DNA of 64,000 nt from Icerya purchasi (lineage: Eukaryota > Arthropoda > Insecta > Hemiptera > Monophlebidae), in assembly GCA_039619475.1 (NCBI GenBank), contig CM077116.1, forward strand, positions 150,429,088-150,493,087, written 5' to 3'. A program made the translations under genes and the position numbers. The notes below the pieces were generated by a model. The model was not told the origin of the DNA. It saw only the letters and a list, made by a program, of their open reading frames with translations, and made no database searches. Positions 23,500-33,120 of the stretch are shown one piece after another. Every line of letters begins with the position of its first letter. Within the stretch, counting starts at the first letter, position 1.

Positions 23500-23873
23500 G
23501 CGCGATAGCCTAGTTGCTAGGGCGCTTGACTTCCGATATGGCGGTCACGGGTTCGATCCCGAGCGACGACGAACTTATTACAAGAATTAAATAAATAAAT
23601 AATCGCTAATAATCACGTGGAAGGTAATGGCAAACCACCACGTACAACATCATATGCGCGCTAGGTCAGTACACAGCAGACCCACACCGGACGGACTGCA
23701 CTTGTAGCGCGATAACAAGCGGCTACAATCAGTTCCGAATGTAGTCTTGAGTGTGTACACCTGCGTTGCATATAATAATTGCCTGGTACACAGCCTATAT
23801 CGGTACAGCTAAAAATGTACGAATAGGTTGCGCCAACGCGCTATGTAGCGTACGGTACCTTAAGAAGAAGAAG
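23500..23873 (+). mobile_element. tRNA-derived SINE (family S1) with 10-bp target duplication
   Basis: The head carries an A-box-like TAGCCTAGTTGCTAGG and a perfect B box GGTTCGATCCC within the first 75 bp, so it could be read by RNA polymerase III. The body contains GGAAGGTAATGGCAAACCAC, a string common in insect SINE bodies. The 3' end is a GAA tail (AAGAAGAAGAAG). AAGTTTTGAC flanks both sides exactly (23490-23499 and 23874-23883). Removing it restores the surrounding ORF1 frame, so it arrived after the ORF1 copy. Confidence 0.9.
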
Positions 23874-24441
23874 AAGTTTTGACGGTAGAGGTTTGAAATC
23901 TGCGTTTGCTCCGTTGTATGTGGCTTCGTCCGCATTTTTATGCTCTCTGTTTTCTGATTCGTTTGTATGAATTTGTAGCGATTCTAAAGGAATGGCTTCT
24001 GTATTATCTGCAAAGTTAAGCCCCCTAGTCATCTGAGAAGCATCAGGGGTTTGTGGGTGAGGTCGCTTAATTGCTCCTTGAGTTTCTTCGGTGTTGACTG
24101 CCATATTATCTTCAGAGACGGAGGCTTGAGTGTTTTCCTCAGTGGAGGTGGTTCTGTTTTGCGAAACTGAAGCGGTTTTGATGTCTGAGGCGGAGGAGAC
24201 GCTATCTTCTACAGATGGAGGAGTGAACGGCATGTTCTGCATACCTGTTTGGATAAATATTCGGTGTTCGCGTTCATTATGAACTATTATGAAATAGTCG
24301 GGTAAGGGTGGAACATTGGCACTATCAACATACAGCTCTGCTTCCTCCAGCTGATTACGTGGTCAAACTCTGAGTCATTGGTTTTAACTCGAAGCAGAGA
24401 AATTGCAGAGACTAATTTTAGATTTAATGGTCCCTCAAGAT

Positions 24442-25055
24442 GGTGTCGTGTTCAGAGTGACCGTGTTCACAGCGACCCATCAATAATGGTGTTTAGAGCG
24501 ACCATCGGATTTTTTTCATTATTATTATTATATTCGATTTGGACGACCGTATTCAAAACGACCCCCAGACATTTTTATTACTATTATTACATATATGCGA
24601 ACTAGAGCGCCGAAGTTATTTTGTTAAAACTGTTAGAAATTATAATACATGATTAGAAGCGTACTTATAGTCAGTTTAATCATTAATATTTTATTTTAAA
24701 CTAAAAATATAGCATTTACACAACAGGGCGTTTTGTTAGAAAAATTAAACCGGATGTGAGTACGTTTCCATTCATCTATTATAATTTTAAATTAACAAAA
24801 ATTATATACATTTTGCATTAAATTACGTTTTTATAATATTGTATACAGTTACATGTTAATGTTAATATAGAAATATCAAGTTTAAAGTAAATAATAACGA
24901 ATTTAGAAATTAACTTATAAGAGAACCGTAACAAAATATGATCGTAGTTCATTATAATAGTATATCAGAGATTTCCAAGAAATTATTTTTCCTGCCCGTT
25001 TTAGATGTTGGCTTTAAATATGGTCGCTCTGAACACGGTCGCTCTTAACACGTAA
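24442..25055. mobile_element. Non-autonomous DNA element with 11-bp target duplication and repeated end motifs
   Basis: Both flanks carry TCCCTCAAGAT (24431-24441 and 25056-25066). The ends are inverted copies made of a roughly 15-bp motif GTGTTCAGAGCGACC. At the left it appears at 24448-24462, 24463-24477 and about 24489-24503, with diverged copies near 24538-24563. At the right it appears in reverse as GGTCGCTCTGAACAC and GGTCGCTCTTAACAC. The interior is AT-rich and non-coding. A duplication of 9-11 bp with repeated end motifs fits a Mutator-like MITE, but the superfamily is inferred only. Confidence 0.75.
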
Positions 25056-25720
25056 TCCCTCAAGATAGACTTTGACAACAGAGTTTGGGATGGTTGGAGA
25101 TAAATTGGATAATATAATTTTTTGGGTAGGGTTTTTTAACCTGTGACCGGTGATTGTATTATGGTTCATGGTGGTGACGGCTCCGTTATGAAAGAGGTTG
25201 TATAAATGTTTTTCGGATCTCCTACTAGATTTTTAAGAGCGTTGAAATAGTCTAAAGGATTCGCATTTTCGACCTATGGAAATAATACGACTTGGTCTTC
25301 GGAAGGAAAATCGAAATCTGTTATAGGAGAGCTAGTTTTTTGATATTTTAGTTTATCAAAAAAGGAAATTGAGTTGGTTACCAAGGTTTATGTTAGAGGA
25401 TGTTTTATTATTTGCCAATAAATTTAGTATAGTAGCGGTTGGGTTCTGTAAAATTCGAGCTTGTTCTCTATAATATTTGTAGGCTTACTTGCTTCATTTG
25501 CAATTAATTTCGTTTTTGAAAAGGCGAAAGGGTTTTGAGTATTAGGAATGTTTAACGGAACGATCTTACTTGTGTTTGATGAAGAAGAAGCGTTTTTATC
25601 TTTCTTATTATCGGACACTGCAGATTTAACTGTTCAAGCGGTTTGTGTATGAAGAGATGCTGCTGCTGGCTTCGATGGTAATATCTGCGGCGTAGATAAG
25701 CTCGCTTCACCGGGCAACAT

Positions 25721-26090
25721 TAATTGTTTCCGGTTGGGGGGGGGGGCGCTGCATACTGATAGTAATACGCAGAGTTTCATAATAGAACGAAACCGATAAC
25801 GGTAGAGGTAAATTCAATTAGATTAATAACTGATTCTTAAACGCGCGATTAGATATACACATCTGCTAGATAAAACCGAAACGCACGAAAAACGACTATT
25901 CAATAGAGTGAAACGGGAATTCGTGGCTATTAATAATAAAAGTATAGAAGTTGATGTTTAATAATAATGATAGGCCAAAATATGTATGTATATAAAACGC
26001 TATAAATGTTGATTGTTAATTTTGAATAATTTACTTATTAATACAGACTTGGGCATGATTTGATAAATGTTTTTCTTACATATTTTAATA
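25721..26090. other. Spacer, no gene
   Basis: A run of about 12 G near 25735-25746 is notable. No coding frame or paired ends were found. Confidence 0.5.
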
Positions 26091-27616
26091 GGTTTGGTCC
26101 CATTTTGCCTAATTCCTATTTTGCCTAAAAATGAAACGGCACAGAAAAAAAATAATAATAATAATAATTTGAAAAAATCAACTTGGCAACAATGGACACG
26201 TTTGGAAGGCAGAAAAAAAGATAAAAAAGCGGCTAGAGAAACGAAAGAGATTGACAAATAGCATAGTTGAAAAGTGCATACGTGCGATTTTACGGTTCGC
26301 GGTATTGAACTGTCATTGCTTGATGGTGACACTAATAAAAATGCATACGGACAAATTAGTCTACAGTAAATGTTCGGTTATTTTATTATTTCTCCCCGGT
26401 AAATAATCGCGATTTCTACTTCGAATTTCATCGTAAATAAATAGACCCCTGTATACCGATACTGAATTAAGCATCGCTTGTTAGGACGCGAATGAAAAAA
26501 ATTAAAGCAAATTTAATTCTCGCAAAAATAACTCCATTTCTACTTTGCAATCTCATTATTCCTTTTTTAACATGCGGCAAATCACAATAATACTGATTGC
26601 TTTACACCATGAAGCCGCGATCTGTTGTGGTTCGGGTCTTATGTACATATATTACCATACTGAAGAAAACTGTAATTCTATCTCGGAATATTATAAGCTG
26701 TCACTTGTGTATAAAAAACAGAAATTCTGACTCAGTCTAGTGTAATAATGGATGTATCATTTATAAAAACAAATCGAGCGAGTAAATATATACCTGATAT
26801 TTATTAATTCAAATATTTATTGCAAATTACGTTTTAAATGAAATGGATAATGTATTGAATTACATTTCGGCAACAGAAAATAAGAAAGCTGTCATTCGTT
26901 AAAAAAATTATTTCTCTTTTCATTTGCTATAAATTTTTGTTTTATATGTCAAAAGTACATTGTAAAATATTTGGTTAATTACATGCAATAGCGTCTTTTT
27001 ATACTCTCTTTTTTTTTAATTTTTTAGTGTTAAACTGTAATCTATCGGCAATTTGTTGAATTAAGACATTGTAAATAACAAAATGAAATGTTTTTTTTCT
27101 TTTCTTTTCTTTTTTTTTTTGCTTTACTAAAAAATGGCGTCCATCCAGCAAACTTAAGAGATTATAAAAGGAAGAAGAGAACTATTAGAATCTAATTCGA
27201 TTGGCCACTAGGGAAATAAAGGAAGCAAGACAAGGAGGACTGCAAACGAGAAAAACGAGAGTAATTGTACAAGGTGTGGTGATTCTTTATTTCAAAAGTT
27301 CGGAGTAAATATATAAACATTCAGGTAAAAAGGAAAAACATTCAAATACGAAATGATTGAGGTCTCATGCTAAATAACAGTTATAAGAGTGTAGCGGTTA
27401 GTCAGAAGATATAGCGGGAGATAATCTATGAAGAGCGGAAGGCAATAAAGAGTGTCCTGTACATAGATTACAAATAGCAGAAATCACTGAGTGACGAAGA
27501 AATAGAAAATAATAAAACCTCGAACGATTGGGTGTGAAGGCTGAAAAGATAAGTACAGTGAAGCGGAATCAGAGGAAGTTGAATGATAGCCATCAGAAAG
27601 AGCTGAAAACTTTTCG

Positions 27617-27716
27617 GTAAAAGGACTGCATTATGGCTGCGATTTGAGCTAAAGAATCGACTGATTTGTTTCCAGCAATATCGATATGACTAGGCACCCA
27701 CATAAAATTGATTTAG
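27617..27716 (-). pseudogene. LINE RNase H fragment
   Basis: One minus-strand frame reads INFMWVPSHIDIAGNK and then SVDSLAQIAAIMQSF. This is the C-terminal RNase H motif of jockey/R1-like LINEs (WVPSHVGIxGNExADxxAK), with the Glu-Ala replaced by Lys-Ser-Val. Flanking DNA (27130-27600) may be more of the same element but is too decayed to read. Confidence 0.6.
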
Positions 27717-28554
27717 ATAGTATATGTAGAAAAGAGATCATAAATAATAGATCGAGTTTGGATACTGAAGGAATATCACATAAGTAGGAAAAAGAAAGGA
27801 TCAGATAGCTAAGAGAACACTTTTACAGTCAGATATTAAGTATTTACGAGAATTACGAGAAGACGAAATAAATAAAATTGAACAGAAGATTGTAGTATGT
27901 TTGTTCGAAAAAATCATCGTGAGCATTTTAACTGACCTTTTCTTGGCTAAAATGTAACTGAAACCAAACAAAAGTAAAGCGAAAACAAATATGGAACCTT
28001 TCAGGCTGAGCTTATTTACATGTTTCTTAATTTTCTACAAATAAAAATCTATTGCTAAAGATTATCATATAAAATATATATACCACTCCAGACATGGATT
28101 TATGAGAACATTTAAAATATACGTATCTATTTTTATACGGTGCTTTTAATTCTATCTTCATTTTTATTCATTTCATACTTTCTGCTATAAACGTGATCAC
28201 TTTTTTTTATATTTTCCAGATTTATTTTTAATTTTATTTACTACCTTTAATACTATGCTAGTTTTACTTAGTTCCTTTTAAATGTTACCAAATAATTGTT
28301 TCCTTCCGATGTTTTCAACCTTAATTTAAATTTACGTTTACATTACCATAAGTTCCTTTTATATCAATGAACGCTGTAATAAACAATGTAATCTGTTTTG
28401 TTTTTTTTTATAAAAATTGTTATAAGTGAACTTGAAGCAACAGTTCTTTTAGTTTTAATAAAAACAAAAAAAAGAACAATAAAAATTAAAAATTTAAGAT
28501 AAGTTCATTAACTTATAAATAATTTAAAGTATACTATTAGATTAATAAAACTTA

Positions 28555-28680
28555 TTTTGCCATGATTATGGAGTATGTAACTCCTAAACATGTCAGCTCT
28601 TCTTAATTCTTTAAAATATAATTTTCTGTAATATACGATTTTATAAATTTTTAATAAAACTTATTTATACTTAATAAATC
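28555..28680 (+). repeat. Dispersed repeat family A, copy 2
   Basis: The segment begins CCATGATTATGGAGTATGTA and continues ACTCCTAAACATGTCAGCTC, then an A/T-rich tail with ATAATTTTCTGTAATATACG. It is the inverted counterpart of 11600-11716 over about 110 bp. Confidence 0.6.
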
Positions 28681-29294
28681 CGTATTAACTTTACTTTTCG
28701 GTTATTAACTTTTTAAATACACGTTTTGCTTCTTTTCCTAAGCCCAAAAAAATTAAGAAAAAGTAAAAAAATTATTCTCCGTTTATTTGTTTTATTTTTT
28801 CAATTTGTAATAAAGCGTTTGTCCGCTTAGAACTCTTTATCTAAAGTGTTTTTCTTTCTTTTTTGCTGGAATTCCAAACTTTAATGTTTATGTCACACTA
28901 GACCGCAATAAGGCTTCTAATATATTGACTAATAAGGCGGGTAGGATTTATACAGCACTGGACTTTGAATGGAATAACTCGCAAATATTAATCGGAGTCG
29001 TTGTTTCGTATATATTTACATTAAACATTTTTAGCCGTATTTTTTCACTTCTGATTTTCGTATAAACGTTTTTTGTTGTTTTTCGGAAAGAAAAAAAAAA
29101 ACTTTAACAGCGGAATCAGATAGCAAAAAAAAAAAAATCGACAATGATGACGCGTTGTTGCCAACACGAAATCATTCGTACGTATGTCTGATGTTTTTTT
29201 TATTCGCTGAGTAAGCGAAATCTTAAATTTAGGCAAAATGGGAATTAGGCAGAATGGGAATTAGGCAAAATGGGAAGTTACCTTTTAATATATG

Positions 29295-30104
29295 TAGTAG
29301 TGACCTCGCATCCGCGGTTAATGGTTCCGAGCCATACCGCGGATAATAGGGAACATTGAGCTTAATGCGTTAACATACTATACATACAAACATTTACAGT
29401 ACGGTATAAATATATATTTAAACTGTATAAGTACACCACATAGATATGATGTTAAAAATTATTACAGTAAATAGTGCATATTTACATTATTATGATTACG
29501 CGCACACAATTGCGTCCTGTACTCGTATTCTTTTTGTTCACGTTGTTCAACCTGATACATATTTAGATGATTGTGGAGCGACAGCCGATGGCAATATTTT
29601 TATGATTTTATAAAAGTTATTTAATTTAATTGAAAGTTATTCAGATTTTGTATGTATATGTGTACTGTACATGATACGCTACAGTTTACATTTCAGAAAA
29701 TGAATTAGTACACGTATAATGAAGATCATGAAAAGTTTAAAGTAAAATTTAGAACAAGAAAACTTTAGTCAGAAACATCTTCATTTCAGGGTGGAACAGG
29801 CGCGGTGTTTGGAAAAAATCCGTCCATTACGCCTGGTGATGCGGACGACGACGTTGATGGGACAAGACCTTCAATAGCTGACAATTTTTTCTTCATCTGA
29901 AAGTGGAATAGACGCGCTATTTGGAAAAAATCCGTCCATTACGCTTGGTAATGCGGACGACGACGTTAATGGGACAAGACCTTCAATAGTTGACAATTTT
30001 TGTTTTACTCGAAAAAAGCATTATGATAGGGTTTTTGTTTGCTTCTTTTAGTCGCGCTGTGACAAACCGCGTATACCAGAACCACGGATACGGGGACGCC
30101 GCTG
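29295..30104 (-). mobile_element. Tigger/pogo-like DNA transposon relic
   Basis: The left end (TAGTAGTGACCTCGCATCCG from 29295) and the reverse complement of the right end (CAGCGGCGTCCCCGTATCCG, ending 30104) agree at about 16 of 23 positions, mostly differing by transitions. The right flank is TA; the left flank is TG and probably mutated. Near the right end the minus strand reads CFFRVKQKLSTIEG, resembling the 'SFFR/K' tail of Tigger (CENP-B-like) transposases. The catalytic part is missing. It lies only 4 bp from the flanking duplication of the 26091-29282 unit. Confidence 0.55.
29785..30010 (-). repeat. Tandem duplication of about 112 bp coding a 37-residue repeat
   Basis: Two copies, offset by 112 bp, share TTTGGAAAAAATCCGTCCAT, GCGGACGACGACGTT and GGGACAAGACCTTCAATAG. 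On the minus strand both read in full as a repeat with the pattern KLSxIEGLVP, TSSSA, VMDGFFPN. The step of 112 is one base over 37 codons. The extra base sits in a T-run (29885-29890), so the copies are now out of frame. It appears to be the C-terminal tail of the Tigger-like protein. Confidence 0.65.
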
Positions 30105-30171
30105 TACATTTATTAAGCGCAGTGGTCATACAGTATTTTAAAATGATTTTTTTTTTGAATTGTTAACTTTA

Positions 30172-30260
30172 ATTATTATTACCATGATTACGGTGTGTGT
30201 GTGTGTGTGTGTGTGCGACTCCGAAACATGTCGGTATTTAAATGTACTTTAATAATAATT
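30172..30260 (+). repeat. Family A copy 3 disrupted by a GT microsatellite
   Basis: The familiar CCATGATTACGG is followed by about 13 GT repeats and then CGACTCCGAAACATGTCGG. The GT run replaces the central palindrome seen in copies 1 and 2. Confidence 0.5.
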
Positions 30261-30540
30261 AAATTTTCCCATTCTAATTTTTTTATGTTACAATAATTTC
30301 AAAACAAAAGATATTTACGTATATATTATGCCGATGCATTCTCTATTTAATAAATTTAAAAATGTATTAATTTAAACTTTATTTTAAATAATAAGCCGCG
30401 TTCGTAATCAATAATCAACACTCATTTTCACTTTTGATTTATCATTATTAATCATCAATTTTGATTTTTCATACGATATTCCAAGTTTATCATTAATAAC
30501 CACAAATATGTCTCTAAAACTTTTTTTTTTTTTATTTTAG

Positions 30541-30896
30541 GATTGTAAACGCTCCTTGGTTTGTACGAAACGACGACATCTCTAGGGATTTGAAGGTCAT
30601 TTCGGTTAAAGAAGAGATTCGCAGCTCAAGTGCAAGATACAAGGAAAGGCTTAACCAACATTTAAACATATTAGCAAAGAATCTGCTGTCTAACTGCACA
30701 AAATTCAATCGTATTCACAGATTCCATCCGTTGCAGCTTCAACATCGATCCTGAGTCTTTAATCATATAATTTAACGAGTAATCATCAAAAAATAGGATC
30801 AGCTTCCATTGGGAGGCTATCCTCCTTTCTAGTGTTTTTTATTTCTGATAATAACATTTCCTCACTGCTGCTTATTGTTTAATTACAGATTGCATG

Positions 30897-30937
<41 letters not shown>
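30541..30937 (+). pseudogene. 5'-truncated jockey-like LINE: reverse transcriptase C-terminus, 3' UTR and poly(A)
   Basis: From 30541 an open frame reads IVNAPWFVRNDDISRDL, then VKEEIRSSSARYKERLNQHL and RIHRFHPLQLQ, ending at TGA near 30753. This is the conserved end of jockey-type reverse transcriptases ('APWYVxNxxIxxDL...RYxxRLxxHxN'). A 3' UTR of about 145 bp follows, then a run of about 37 A (30901-30937). The tail and the abrupt start show target-primed insertion with 5' truncation, a non-functional copy. The readable frame and long pure A-tail suggest a recent arrival. Confidence 0.8.
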
Positions 30938-30939
<2 letters not shown>

Positions 30940-32360
30940 GTTTTCTTTTATTATATTTTTAAATTATTATATATTAATAATATCATCGAATTGGGGGAAA
31001 TTTTAATAATATTAACTTAAAATAGTACGTTTAAAAGATATTTTTTTATCGTAGGTACTAGGAAAAAGCTTGTTGTTTGCTTTTCTGTACGCAGAATTTC
31101 GCAACGTTACATTTGGTTTTTATTTATGCGGAACTAAACACGTTTTCATTTTTTGCTATTCAAAACAGGTGAAAAATGGCAGTTCTGCGTAATTCCGGAA
31201 ATAATGTTTTTTTCCCCTTTAACATTCACATCTGGAATGGCACCTTGACTAGATTTAAATATGCGAAACAGTATTTGATCATTAGACATACGTGAGAGCA
31301 TTATGTAATGCAACGAGGCTGCTGGCCAGAAATATATCAAAACACGAAGAATCCTAGAAGAGTAAAGAAAAAAGTAAAATTTTAAGAGTGTTAAACTTTT
31401 AGCCTATAGATCAAGATCACAGCAATTTTGAATTTTTATTCTTTTGTCGTAGTTGCTAGGGATCAAAATACATTTTTATTACGTGCAATGTCGGGAATGA
31501 AAATAATGTTTATTCAAAAATTAAAATTTAATGGACATTGTAATTTTCGAAATTGCAATAACGATAGTCATTTTCAGTTACTTCAAATTGTAAACATCAT
31601 AAATGATTCGCCACTAGCTGAAGAAATTAAAAGTTCAGTGAAAAATAAAAAAACAAGGCTGTCTATTTGCGCAATAAAGTTGTTTTTTTTTCGTTTTTTT
31701 TGTTTTTTTTGTTTTTTTTTGTTTTTTGTTTCTATTTTTTTTCGAGAAACAAATTAATCAAGAGAGTATATAATGAGATTACTAAGCTCTTGAAAAATAG
31801 CCGGGTTTATCCTATATAACCAGACAACCTTGTTCTCTCTGTCTTTGTTCGCGTAACCGGATTTTAAAGCTTTTTTACATGTAACTTATCAATGTTTTTC
31901 CCGTGCTTCGTTGTATTTTTGCGAGATAATTACTAGGGGTCGATGTAATGGAAATCTATTAAAACACGATAATCATACGACACTATGTTATATTCTTCTA
32001 GTTTATCGAATGCCCGTAGTTGGCGAACCCCTCAATATATTAATAAAATTAAATTAGTTCATTCGAAAGTAATCGGATGATAAATTGATGAACAGACGAA
32101 AAAAGAGAAAAAAAACGCTGAACGTAATTTGTATGGAATGAGGTTTCCGTTATATTTTGGTAGATGAGCAAAAAAAAAAATCGTTTCAAGGAAATTGTGT
32201 GCCTTTTTTTTCTTTACTTTTTTCTATACGAACTTTAAAAATGTAATAAAACTCGGTTCATATTGCCACTTTGTTTAGGAGAATCCGATTATTCTGACTC
32301 TTAAAAGATAATTTATCGTCTTTATTGGTTTTTTTTTTTTTTTTTTTTCTACTTTCCCGG
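30940..32360. other. No gene recognised; T-rich low-complexity patch
   Basis: Between 31681 and 31740 the sequence is almost all T with regular single G. The frames at 31146-31340 and 31428-31757 carry no known motif. Otherwise unassigned. Confidence 0.5.
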
Positions 32361-32369
32361 AAACCACAT

Positions 32370-33120
32370 CGGGAAAAGGAGTTCTGAGAGCCGTGCTAAT
32401 TAGATTTAACGCAGTTACCATCTCAATTAGAAAAATCTCCGTTCCGAACAGGAGTGATACTGATTTCTTCAATATCTTTTTAACTATAAACCAGATCAAA
32501 AGTTTGTTTTGTTTTTTAAAATACTATATACGCAGAACTCTCTATTTGCATGTTTATCTTCTCGAACTTTCCGTATTAATATTGAAATCGATTTTTATGC
32601 CCTCCGAGGGATGTCGATTTCATGGCAAATAAAATCTATAACAGACGAAAGAATTTAGCCCCGAGATTTATACACTGGACAAATATTTTGCGAAACCCTT
32701 TTCGTGTCGATCGACCGCTAAAAAACAATTATTTAATATACATTAAAGGGGATCTCACGGCCCCTCCTTTTATTTTCGAGACCATGGTGCTGGCGATGAT
32801 GAAGAGAATTTCGCCTTCGAGTCTCTGATTCGGCTGTTAATGATACAAATTCTAACGGTTCCTCTACCAGACGCCAATAAAACGAATTTATAAATTTTTC
32901 GCGGTCCTGGAACTCCGGAAATCTGGAGTTCCTGCATTTCTTAGATGACCGAAAACTAACCTCGAATCAATTTTCAGCGAGCATTAGGCTTTTACCTTTT
33001 TTTATTGCAACGCCCGGGAAACACTATTCTTCTTTCCGCCGGCGTCCGGACGCGAGCCCTCCCCACGGAGGAGTTTCCTTCAGACACGGCCGAACGTTTA
33101 TCACGATTTCCCGTAACAAT
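32370..33120. other. GC-richer block with homeodomain-type motifs, possible regulatory DNA
   Basis: This block is visibly less AT-rich than its flanks, with few homopolymer runs. It contains GCTAATTAGATTTAACGCAG and CTCAATTAG (TAAT-core motifs), a near-palindrome CTCCGGAAATCTGGAG, and CpG-containing strings near 33018-33090 (CGCCGGCGTCCGGACGCGAG). Short open frames (32393-32828) show no protein motif. Conserved non-coding elements of insects often look like this, but conservation cannot be judged from one sequence. Confidence 0.3.

Larger units (their letters stand above)
23104..25720 (-). mobile_element. ORF1-only non-LTR retroelement relic with poly(A) tail
   Basis: On the minus strand, an ORF1-like region starts near 25720 and ends at about 23202. 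It is followed within 90 bp by a run of about 15 A (T-run 23104-23118 on the plus strand). No reverse transcriptase follows. The tail directly after ORF1 suggests a half-LINE: either a non-autonomous ORF1-only lineage or a retrotransposed, internally deleted LINE. Two later insertions, a SINE (23500-23873) and a MITE (24442-25055), split it. Confidence 0.55.
23202..25720 (-). pseudogene. LINE ORF1 (gag-like) relic, split by two insertions
   Basis: The first part (Met at 25720, with stops) contains a low-complexity Ser/Asn-rich start and then PNTQNPFAFSKTKL. In the next part (25390-25060) I read ANPLDYFNALKNLVGDP and a shifted frame with IILSNLSPTIPNSVVKVYLEGL. After the MITE come LLRVKTNDSEFDHVISWRKQ and HNEREHRIFIQTGMQ. 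This order (RRM-like piece, 'RxKxN..FxHVISxRRQ', 'YRIFIxT') matches the nucleic-acid chaperone of jockey/CR1-like LINEs. The zinc knuckle normally following 'IFxxT' is replaced by an acidic Ser/Thr-rich segment (24242-23884). After the SINE the frame runs on to a TAA near 23424, then to LARQSNSDQTAD and the final stop at 23202. The protein is not functional. Confidence 0.6.
26091..29282. mobile_element. 3.2-kb unit with inverted ends and 8-bp target duplication
   Basis: The left end (GGTTTGGTCCCATTTTGCCT from 26091) and the reverse complement of the right end (GGTAACTTCCCATTTTGCCT, ending 29282) match. Both continue in a short tandem array of CCCATTTTGCCTAATT, with one more unit on the right. 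Further inside, GGCAACAATGGACAC (left) resembles GGCAACAACGCGTC (right, reversed). TTTTAATA flanks both ends (26083-26090 and 29283-29290). No transposase of its own is readable. The interior holds a LINE RNase H scrap and a family-A repeat. It is probably a large non-autonomous element loaded with later insertions. Confidence 0.7.

Noticed and set aside
23500..23575. Possible tRNA gene
   Set aside because: It is the head of a longer unit with a GAA tail and a perfect target duplication, hence a SINE.
29785..30010. Short-spaced repeat that could suggest a CRISPR-like array
   Set aside because: Only two long units, in clearly eukaryotic DNA, translating to a protein repeat.
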